NCBI GenBank assembly: GCA_964509505.1
Contig: CAZDYP010000047.1
Span: 1 to 29,647 of the forward strand
Source of the DNA: CAZDYP01 sp964509505
Lineage (GTDB): Bacteria > Chloroflexota > Anaerolineae > JACRMK01
Reading direction: 5' to 3'
Length of the DNA: 29,647 nucleotides
In this document: positions 14,138-21,800 of the stretch, piece by piece
Layout of the letters: every line of letters starts with the position of its first letter
How positions within the stretch are numbered: the stretch's first letter is position 1
The notes under the pieces: model-generated
The model's database searches: none
Seen by the model: the letters and a program-made list of their open reading frames with translations, nothing else
Told to the model about the DNA's origin: nothing
Translations under genes and position numbers: made by a program

Positions 14138-16794
14138 CAGCGTCTCCTCCTTTGAGAATGGCTATTTTTCTTGGAATCAGCCGAGTTTGATGTAACAGCT
14201 GGTTTAGTTGCCTGCGACGCGCGCGGCGACGTTTTGCGTGAACCGTTGCTGGAGGCGCCCTGTGCGGCTGAGGCATCGGGCGCTGGGAGCAACGAAGGTT
14301 GCGCAGCAAATTTTTTTGCGGCGGCTTTGCCTTTAGACGGCGCAGCCTCCGCCGTAGGTATTTGACCGACGGGGACTTCAACTGACTTCATCAATGGAAT
14401 CAAACAGGCGACGCGGTCGCCTTGTTTCAATTCCATCAGCATTGAACCTTTATGCGCGCGCCCAGCGCGATTGACCAACTTGGCTTGCGTCACGAGCGCG
14501 GCATTCTTCATTGAGAGCAACGTTGCTTGATCGTCGTCGCTAGCGACCCACGCCCCAACGAGTTTGCCCGTGCGCTCACTCAACCCCATCGTGCTGACGC
14601 CGACGCCATAGCGACCTTGTTTTGGATACTCGCTCAACTTCGTGCGCTTACCCTGCCCTTGCTCCGCAACGACGATGAGCTGCTCGCCCATGCTGGCGAG
14701 ACCAAAGCCAACGACGGACGCGCCTTCTGCGAGTTTGATGCCTGCGACACCGCCCGCGACCATGCCCATTGGGCGCACCGTAGCCTCGCTGAAGCGAATG
14801 GCGCTGCCATCGCTCGTGACGAGGATGTATTCGTCATTGCCCGTGCTCAATGCCGCCCAACCGAGCTCGTCGCCTTCGTCCAACTTCATAATGACGGTGC
14901 CACTCGCGCGCGTGCCAAGCAATTCGCTGACTGCCGTGCGTTTCACTTGCCCTTTGCGCGAGACAGTCACAATGTACCGCTCCACACCTGCGGGGAACGC
15001 GGGTAACGCGAAGCCTGCGACCAGCTGCTCATCAGCTTCAGGCGAAGCGAGCGTTCCGAATGGCACGCCATCGTCATCGCCTTCGGGAATCTGCGCGGCT
15101 TTCACACGGAACACACGCCCTTTCTGCGAGCAGCTCACTACCTCATCGCGGTTGTTCGCCAATGTGTACCACGCCAGCTCTTTCTCCGCGCGCGAACGAC
15201 GACTTGGATTCAACAGCCGTTTCACGCGCCCATTCTGCAAACCAACGATCATCACAGGCACATCGGCGATAAGGTCTTCGGCTGTCACCGAACCGAGCTC
15301 GCCTTCGACAATGGTGGAACGCCGCTTGTCGCCGTACGTCGCTTTCATGGCGCGCAAGTCATCTTGAATGAGCGCGAGAATCTTTTGCGGATGCGCCAGC
15401 AAGTCTTTGAGGTGCGCGATGAGCTTCTTGATTTCTTTGTATTCGTCCTCAATCTTCTGGCGTTCCAACGCGGCGAGGCGACGCAGCTGCATATCGAGAA
15501 TCGCCGTCGCTTGGCGCTCGCTCAATTTGAAGCGCTTCATCAGACGTTCGCGCGCCGTCTCGGTGTCGGGCGATTGGCGAATCGTCTTGATGACCTCGTC
15601 CAAGTGCGCGAGCGCGATGCGTAAGCCTTCGAGGATGTGTGCGCGGTCTTCGGCTTTCTTGAGATCGTGTTGTGTGCGGCGTGTGATGATCTCGCGCCGA
15701 TGCTCGACGAAGAGGTGCAAGATGCGCTTGAGCGGCAGCAGCTTTGGCTCGCCCTCCACCAATGCCAGCAATGTCACGCCAAACGTCGTCTGCAACGGCG
15801 TGTATTTATAGAGCTGCTTTAGCACAGCGTCTGGTTCAACTGTGCGTGTGAGCTCGATAACGACGCGCATCCCTTGTCGGTCAGACTCATCGCGCAAATC
15901 GCCGATACCATCAAGGCGTTGGTCGCGCACCAGCTCCGCAATGCGCTCGATGAGGCTCGTCTTGTTCACTTGATACGGCAGCTCGGTAATGATGATGCTG
16001 CTGCGCCCGCGCGACAATTCTTCGAAGTGCGTTTTGGCTTGCACGATGATGCGCCCTTTGCCCGTCGCATACGCTTGCTCGATGTTGTCTTCGCCCTCGT
16101 CGCTCGCCGCGTAGCGATAGACGAGACCCGCCGTGGGAAAATCGGGGCCCTTGATGTAGCGCATCAGGTCGTCCACGCCAATCTTGTCTATGTTTTTGTA
16201 ATGGTCAATGAGATAAATGAGAGCGTCGCACACTTCGCCGAGGTTGTGCGGGGGGATATTGGTCGCCATGCCAACAGCAATGCCTGACGCGCCGTTGACC
16301 AGCAAATTGGGAAGCGCTGCGGGGAGTAAGGCGGGTTCTTTCAACGTGCCATCGAAGTTGTCAGTGAAGTTGACCGTGTCCTTTTCGATGTCGTTGAGCA
16401 TTTCCTGCGCGCTGGCGGCGAGCCGCGCTTCGGTGTAGCGCATCGCCGCCGCGCCGTCGCCATCCACTGAGCCAAAGTTGCCTTGTCCGTCAATCAGGGG
16501 ATAGCGCATGGAGAAATCTTGCGCGAGGCGCACCATCGCGTCATAGACCGCCATGTCGCCGTGTGGGTGATACTTGCCCAACACTTCACCGACAATGCGC
16601 GCGGACTTTTTGTACGGCGAGTTGTGGCGCAAGCCCATGTCGTGCATGGCGTAGAGAATACGCCGCTGTACAGGCTTCAAGCCATCGCGCACGTCGGGCA
16701 GGGCGCGCGACACGATGACGCTCATCGCGTAATCGAGATACGCGCCCTGCATCTCTTGGTCTATGTCAATTTGTCGAACGGTGCCTATTTCCAT
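14137..16794 (-). CDS. gyrA: DNA gyrase/topoisomerase IV subunit A
   Basis: 885 residues, the usual length for a GyrA with an extra tail. It cuts and rejoins duplex DNA together with GyrB to add negative supercoils. The winged-helix breakage-reunion domain shows KPVQRRILYAM, GKYHPHGDMAVYDAMVRL and catalytic Y120 in GAAAMRYTEARLA. The tower and coiled coil follow to about residue 500, then a six-blade beta-pinwheel C-terminal domain. The GyrA box appears as QGRYGVG rather than QRRGGKG, so strict gyrase versus topoisomerase IV identity is uncertain. M81 replaces the usual Ser of the quinolone region. The last 80 residues are Ala/Ser/Lys-rich and end in RRRR. The start has no Shine-Dalgarno and follows a heptamer array; carD is coupled downstream. 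Confidence 0.93.
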   Translation of the reverse strand: MEIGTVRQIDIDQEMQGAYLDYAMSVIVSRALPDVRDGLKPVQRRILYAMHDMGLRHNSPYKKSARIVGEVLGKYHPHGDMAVYDAMVRLAQDFSMRYPLIDGQGNFGSVDGDGAAAMRYTEARLAASAQEMLNDIEKDTVNFTDNFDGTLKEPALLPAALPNLLVNGASGIAVGMATNIPPHNLGEVCDALIYLIDHYKNIDKIGVDDLMRYIKGPDFPTAGLVYRYAASDEGEDNIEQAYATGKGRIIVQAKTHFEELSRGRSSIIITELPYQVNKTSLIERIAELVRDQRLDGIGDLRDESDRQGMRVVIELTRTVEPDAVLKQLYKYTPLQTTFGVTLLALVEGEPKLLPLKRILHLFVEHRREIITRRTQHDLKKAEDRAHILEGLRIALAHLDEVIKTIRQSPDTETARERLMKRFKLSERQATAILDMQLRRLAALERQKIEDEYKEIKKLIAHLKDLLAHPQKILALIQDDLRAMKATYGDKRRSTIVEGELGSVTAEDLIADVPVMIVGLQNGRVKRLLNPSRRSRAEKELAWYTLANNRDEVVSCSQKGRVFRVKAAQIPEGDDDGVPFGTLASPEADEQLVAGFALPAFPAGVERYIVTVSRKGQVKRTAVSELLGTRASGTVIMKLDEGDELGWAALSTGNDEYILVTSDGSAIRFSEATVRPMGMVAGGVAGIKLAEGASVVGFGLASMGEQLIVVAEQGQGKRTKLSEYPKQGRYGVGVSTMGLSERTGKLVGAWVASDDDQATLLSMKNAALVTQAKLVNRAGRAHKGSMLMELKQGDRVACLIPLMKSVEVPVGQIPTAEAAPSKGKAAAKKFAAQPSLLPAPDASAAQGASSNGSRKTSPRASQATKPAVTSNSADSKKNSHSQRRRR

Positions 16795-16803
16795 GTTCGT
16801 CTC

Positions 16804-16964
16804 TAGTTGTTAGTCTCTAGTCGTTAGTCACTCACCGCTGGTCGCTAGTCCCTGTGAAATACGTCGCTCGACTTTGATTGCTGAGTCGCTGGTATGCGAG
16901 CAAAACTAATGACCCGGGACTACCCACTCACGACTAATGACTAATAACTAGCGACTAGCGACTA
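16804..16964. repeat. Phased 161-base heptamer array, inverted about its centre
   Basis: Twenty-three consecutive 7-base units stay in one register. The left part is mostly TAGTCNN (TAGTTGT, TAGTCTC, TAGTCGT, TAGTCAC, TGGTCGC, TAGTCCC). The right part is its reverse complement pattern NNGACTA (GGGACTA, ACGACTA, ATGACTA, ATAACTA, GCGACTA twice). The middle units are less regular. It fills the gap between rpsU and gyrA and its edge overlaps the rpsU stop codon. Confidence 0.92.
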
Positions 16965-17165
16965 ATAATCGCGCTGTTGCGCTTGCATTTCCTTGCGGCG
17001 CGCCTTACGGGCGGCGCGCTGACGTTCTTTGCGTTTCTCCTCGCTCTTGGACACGAACCAACGCTTCTTCCGATACGTGCTCAGAATGCGGCTGTCGGCG
17101 ACCTCTTTACGAAAACGCTTCAACAAACTATCCTGGGATTCCCCAGCTCGAAGCACTACTGCCAA
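16962..17165 (-). CDS. rpsU: Small ribosomal subunit protein bS21
   Basis: 67 residues, a normal S21 length. The N-terminal AVVLRAGESQDSLLKRFRKEV matches the family, as does the basic C-terminal helix WFVSKSEEKRKERQRAARKA. S21 binds the 30S platform near the anti-Shine-Dalgarno region and helps initiation. The start is a TTG at 17165, set by the strong GGGAGGTGA 6 bases upstream; no ATG is available in frame nearby. gyrA and carD lie downstream on the same strand across a 161-base heptamer array. Confidence 0.9.
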   Translation of the reverse strand: MAVVLRAGESQDSLLKRFRKEVADSRILSTYRKKRWFVSKSEEKRKERQRAARKARRKEMQAQQRDY

Positions 17166-17276
17166 TGAATGTCACCTCCCTTCGGGTGAAGTAGATGATT
17201 ATTTAATGACCAACGGTAAGAATTGGTGGCTGGCATAGATCGAGAACAAATTCCAGTGGCTCACTCCCTTTCAAGC

Positions 17277-17459
17277 TTACTTGGCTGAACCTCTTGTCAT
17301 CATCTTCACGCGCCCCGCATCAAACGAAACACGTAAGGTATAAGGGTCTACTATTTTGAATGACTCAACCCGATAAACTGAGTGTGGCATGATAAAGACG
17401 TCGTTAGGATAGTAAAACTGGTCGCGCGCAGCTTTTGAAAAATCGTACTCGGTTTTCAT
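17277..17459 (-). pseudogene. Small antitoxin-like protein, possibly a fused relic
   Basis: A 60-residue frame. The start MKTEYDFSKAARDQFYYPN matches a small-protein family often found next to toxin-like genes, usually reading MKxEYDFSKGxRGKFY. The second half, ESFKIVDPYTLRVSFDAG, matches the N-terminal strand pattern of DUF2442 proteins, which are normally separate. The frame then ends in an unrelated tail. No Shine-Dalgarno is visible and an intrinsic terminator lies directly upstream, so it is probably a decayed fusion of two neighbouring small genes. No toxin gene is adjacent. Confidence 0.45.
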
Positions 17460-17468
17460 TCAAGCAAA

Positions 17469-17520
17469 AAGAAGGCTGAAAGCTGAACCTTGCGAAATGC
17501 TCACCTTTCAGCCTTCTTGT
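17469..17520 (-). terminator. Intrinsic terminator of rpsA
   Basis: On the minus strand AAGAAGGCTGAAAG pairs with CTTTCAGCCTTCTT across a loop of about 20 bases. A T-tract (CTTTTTGC) follows. It starts about two bases after the rpsA stop. Confidence 0.88.
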
Positions 17521-17521
17521 T

Positions 17522-18478
17522 TCATCGTTCCGCCTTCTCCGTTTGTGCCGCTTTGATTTCGAGGCTAATGCGTTGCCGCGCCATGTCCACGTTGAGCACC
17601 CGTAGCGACAGTTTGTCTCCCACTTTAGGCTTGGCGCTGCCGCTCAAGCCGCGCATCTCGCTCACATGCACCAAGCCCTCAACCCCCGCTTCCAATTGCA
17701 CGAATGCGCCAAAATCGGTCATGTTCGTGACCGTGCCTTCGACCGATTGACCGCGCTGGTAACGCTCTTCAATCGTCAACCATGGATCCACTTGCGTGCG
17801 TTTCATGCTCAACGCCACACGCCCCTTGTCCCGCTCGACACGCAACACCATCACCTTCACCTCCTGCCCAACCTTCACGACATCGGAGGGGTGGCGCACA
17901 CGTTGCCACGACAACTCAGACACATGGATCAACCCATCCACGCCGCCCAAATCCACAAACGCGCCAAACGACGTCAGGTTACTGATGCGCCCCGTGAGGA
18001 TGTCGCCCTCTTTTGATTCTTCCAACAAGCGTTCGCGCTGCGACTTGCGCCACTGCTTCATGGCTTGTCGTTCCGAGAAAATCAAGCGCCGCCGACGCTG
18101 ATCAACCTCGATGACCTTCAGCCGCAACTTCATACCCACCATCTTTTGCAGCCACGCGAGGTCTGGGCTGAGCTCTTCATCTTTCTTAGCAGGCGGCTCT
18201 TTCTTGCTGGCTTCTTTCGTTGGGCGCGGCGTCTCTGCTTTCGGCGCTGGCGCTGGCAGCGCAGCCTCCTCGGGAGGCCGCGACACAACTTGCGAGGCAG
18301 GAATGAAGCCACGCAATTTGCCGAATGGCACAATCAGCCCACCTTTATTATAGGTGCTAATTTGCCCCTCAAACACTTCGCCCGTGTTGAAGAGGTTTTC
18401 GACCCGCACCCAATCCTCGAACGACTTCGCTTGGGTCAATGAGAGCGTCGCTTCTTCATCAGGGGTTTCATTCCGCAC
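17522..18478 (-). CDS. rpsA: Ribosomal protein bS1-like RNA-binding protein (5' end lost in N gap)
   Basis: At least 318 residues; the N-terminus lies in the 100-base N gap. The visible part starts with the end of S1 domain 1 (RNETPDEEATLSLTQAKSFEDW). S1 domain 2 (GEVFEGQISTYNKGGLIV ... MVGMKLRLKVIEVD) carries an insertion of about 45 residues rich in Pro, Ala, Lys and Glu. Domain 3 (GDILTGRISNLTSFGAFVDLGG ... VHVSELS-type end) and domain 4 (GQSVEGTVTNMTDFGAFVQLE) follow. S1 helps mRNA bind the 30S subunit. Since the gap length is arbitrary, the number of missing residues is unknown. It is on the same strand as rpoC, which lies upstream across an octamer array and hairpin. Confidence 0.88.
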   Translation of the reverse strand: MRNETPDEEATLSLTQAKSFEDWVRVENLFNTGEVFEGQISTYNKGGLIVPFGKLRGFIPASQVVSRPPEEAALPAPAPKAETPRPTKEASKKEPPAKKDEELSPDLAWLQKMVGMKLRLKVIEVDQRRRRLIFSERQAMKQWRKSQRERLLEESKEGDILTGRISNLTSFGAFVDLGGVDGLIHVSELSWQRVRHPSDVVKVGQEVKVMVLRVERDKGRVALSMKRTQVDPWLTIEERYQRGQSVEGTVTNMTDFGAFVQLEAGVEGLVHVSEMRGLSGSAKPKVGDKLSLRVLNVDMARQRISLEIKAAQTEKAER

Positions 18479-18578
18479 NNNNNNNNNNNNNNNNNNNNNN
18501 NNNNNNNNNNNNNNNNNNNNNNNNNNNNNNNNNNNNNNNNNNNNNNNNNNNNNNNNNNNNNNNNNNNNNNNNNNNNNN
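18479..18578. other. Assembly gap (100 N)
   Basis: A run of 100 undetermined bases, the conventional size for a gap of unknown length. It removes the 5' end and start of rpsA. Confidence 0.98.
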
Positions 18579-18599
18579 CATTAGGGACTCAGGTGAAAT

Positions 18600-18851
18600 A
18601 GTCGGATCGGTCAGACGGTTGGCTAGTCAAACTGATCAGACAGGCTGGATCGTCACTTGATTACTCAGTCACAGCTCTCCCGATCTCAATGGAGAGGAAC
18701 ATGGCGAGCTGGGCGAACCATGCGGGTCCATCAAGTCGCCCAGCTCGCCGCGCTGGCGCCGCATCAAAGTCAGCAGCATCTCAGTCACTTGATCACTGAG
18801 TTATTGGAGTATCGGACAACCTGAGCAAGCGACTCAACGACCAAGCGGCTA
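18600..18851. repeat. Split octamer array with inverted halves around a central hairpin
   Basis: Nine 8-base units (18600-18671: AGTCGGAT, CGGTCAGA, CGGTTGGC, TAGTCAAA, CTGATCAG, ACAGGCTG, GATCGTCA, CTTGATTA, CTCAGTCA) face nine more (18780-18851: CTCAGTCA, CTTGATCA, CTGAGTTA, TTGGAGTA, TCGGACAA, CCTGAGCA, AGCGACTC, AACGACCA, AGCGGCTA). The outer units are inverted relative to each other (AGTC/GGTC left, GACT/GACC right). The centre is the hairpin at 18703-18749. It occupies the whole gap between rpoC and the N run. Confidence 0.8.
18703..18749. repeat. Perfect 14-bp stem hairpin between rpoC and rpsA
   Basis: GGCGAGCTGGGCGA (18703-18716) and TCGCCCAGCTCGCC (18736-18749) are exact inverted complements with a 19-base loop. 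No T-tract follows on either strand. It may be an RNA processing or stabilising structure, or a REP-like element. Confidence 0.75.
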
Positions 18852-21800
18852 ATCATCATCTTCCATTTCCTCTTCCTCACCTGTGCTGGCCATCGCTAAG
18901 GCTGCGCTAATACCTACTCCCGCTGGCAACGCCATGTTGCCCTCAATAGGAGTAAAGCCGGTGCCCGCAGGAATCAGCTTGCCGATGATAACATTTTCCT
19001 TCAAGCCATGCAGATCATCGCGTTTGCCTTCAATCGCGGCCCCAGCCAACACGTTAATCGTGTGTTGGAACGACGAGGCCGCCAAGAACGAATCTGTATT
19101 GAGCGCAGCTTTGGTGATGCCCAGTAAGACAGGTGAGGCTGTTGCAGGCCGCTTATTCTCCGCAATCAGCTTTTGATTCATCTCCTGAAATTCGATGGCG
19201 TCCACCAACTGCCCCAGCAAATAGGGCGTCTCACCCACCGTCTTGATCTTCACGCGACGCAATAGCTGGCGCAAGATAACCTCGATGTGCTTGTCGTTGA
19301 TAGTCACACCCTGCGAGCGATACACCTTCTGCACTTCATCCAACAGATATTGCTGCACCGCCTCGCGCCCCTTGATCTTCAAGACCGTGTGCGGGTTCAA
19401 CGCGCCATCCGAGAGTTGCTGCCCCGCTTGCACTTTCTCGCCATTCTCCACACGCAAGCGCACCGTCGGCGACACTTCAAATTCTTGTTCTTCCCGATTC
19501 TCGCGGCGTATGACGAGCTTGCCATCGCTCATGCTCACTTTGCCGCCATGGGTCGCCACAATTTGCTTATCGCCGCGCTTCGCCAGGACCGTGCCATCTT
19601 CAACTTGAGCGCCATTTTCGACAAGCAGCGCATAATTCCCGGGTACCTCATATTCGTCGCGCACCATCGTTGACGACACAATGAGAACTTTTCGGATATC
19701 GCCTTCCCGCTCAATTTCCACGATGCCCGGAATTTCCGCCATGATGGCTTCGCCTTTCGGATTGCGCGCCTCGAATAGTTCCTGCACACGCGGCAGCCCA
19801 CGCGTAATGTCAGTCTCGCCGGCGACGCCGCCTGTGTGAAATGTGCGCAGCGTGAGCTGCGTGCCGGGCTCGCCAATGGATTGCGCGGCGATGACGCCGA
19901 CGGCTTCGCCAATCTGCACCAGACCATTGCGCGCCATGTCACGCCCATAGCACTTCGCGCAAATGCCATACCGTAACTCGCACGTCATGGGCGAGCGCAC
20001 GCGCACTTCCGTGAGACCCGCTTGCTTGATAAGGTCGAGGTGTTCTTCCATAATCATCTCGCCTTCAGGCACGATCATCTCTTTCGTTTTCGGGTGCTTC
20101 ACCGCACCGGCCGCAGTGCGCCCCAAGATGCGCTCGTTAAGCGACGCGCCACCGCTCTCGCTTGCCGCGCGCATCCAGATGCCCGCTTCGGTGCCGCAAT
20201 CTTCCGCGTTGATGATACACTCTTGCGCCACATCCACCAAGCGACGGGTCAAGTAACCCGCATCCGCCGTGCGCAGCGCTGTATCCGCCAACCCCTTCCG
20301 CGCCCCGTGCGTCGAGATAAAGTATTCGAGCGCGGTCAAACCCTCGCGGAAGTTGGAGCGAATGGGTAGCGAGATGATGCGGCCTACTGGGTCAGCCATC
20401 AAACCACGCATTCCCGCCAGCTGGCGAATGGGTTGGAAGCCGCCTTTGGTCGCGCCTGACGTTGCCATAATGAAGATGGGGCCGGTCGGATCCATAGCTT
20501 TGGACACGGCATCTGTCACATCATCCGTCGCTTTCGTCCACAGCTCGACCGTCTTCACGTATTTCTCGTCTTCAGTAATCAAGCCGCGCCGATACTGCCG
20601 CTCCACCTCAGCGACTTGCCCACCGATGGACGACAAAATCGTTTGCTTTGACTCCGGTACATTGATGTCGCTCAACGCAATCGTCAAGCCAGAGCGCGTC
20701 GCAAATTTGAACCCCAGTTCCTTCACCGCATCCACCAACTCAGCCGTGACCTCCGCGCCCAACGCGTAGAACGTGCGCCCGATGAGGTGCTTGAGTTTGC
20801 CCTTGTCGAGCGTATCATTCACAAAGCGAATCGGTTCAGGCAAGATCTCGTTCAAGATACAGCGGCCTGGCGTTGTCTCAATGAGGAGCGCTTTCTTCTT
20901 GCCATGCGGCGTGAAACGCAATTTGATTTTTGCGTGCAAGGCAATTTGTCCCGCCTCGTAGGCGTAAATCACTTCGGCGAGGTCGCCAAAAATTTTGCCT
21001 TCGCCTTTCAATCCCGCGCGCATCATCGTCAAGTAATAACAGCCCAACACCATGTCTTTGGATGGTCCAACGATAGGCTCGCCGTTGGCAGGGCGCAACA
21101 AGTTGTGAGACGACAACATCAGCTCACGCGCTTCAGCCTTCGCCGCTTCCGACAACGGGATGTGCACCGCCATCTGATCGCCGTCGAAGTCCGCATTGAA
21201 CGCTTCGCAGACGAGTGGATGAATCTTGATCGCATCGCCTTCCACGAGCGACGGCATGAACGCCTGAATACCCAAACGATGCAAGGTCGGCGCACGGTTC
21301 AAGAGAATGGGATAATCCTTGACGACCTCTTCCAGCACTTCCCACACTTCGGGCTTCATCTGCTCGATGATACGCTTCGCGCCTTTAACGTTATGAGCGA
21401 AGTTACTCTCCACCAGCTTATTAACCACAAATGGCTTGAAGAGTTCAAGCGCCATCCGCTTCGGCAGACCGCATTCGTGCAACTTGAGCTGAGGGCCGAC
21501 GACGATTACCGAACGCCCCGAATAATCTACGCGCTTGCCCAGCAAGTTGCGGCGGAAGCGTCCTTGTTTGCCTTTGAGCAAGTCGGACAGTGATTTGAGT
21601 TTGCGTTTGCCGCGCAACGACACGGCTTTGCCACGCCGTGAATTGTCAATCAGCGAATCTACTGCCTCTTGCAACATGCGCTTCTCGTTGCGGACGATGA
21701 CCTCGGGCGCGCCCAATTCGAGCAAACGCTTGAGGCGGTTATTACGATTGATGACCCGACGGTACAGGTCGTTGAGATCAGACGTGGCAAACCGTCCGCC

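Noticed and set aside
14527..15367. Long plus-strand frames inside gyrA
   Set aside because: They are antisense to a clearly conserved gene, with no family similarity or start signals.
18579..18581. ATG next to the N gap as the rpsA start codon
   Set aside because: There is no Shine-Dalgarno and the gap length is unknown, so the start cannot be placed.
18703..18749. rpoC terminator
   Set aside because: The stem is strong but neither strand has a T-tract after it, so it was listed as a hairpin repeat instead.
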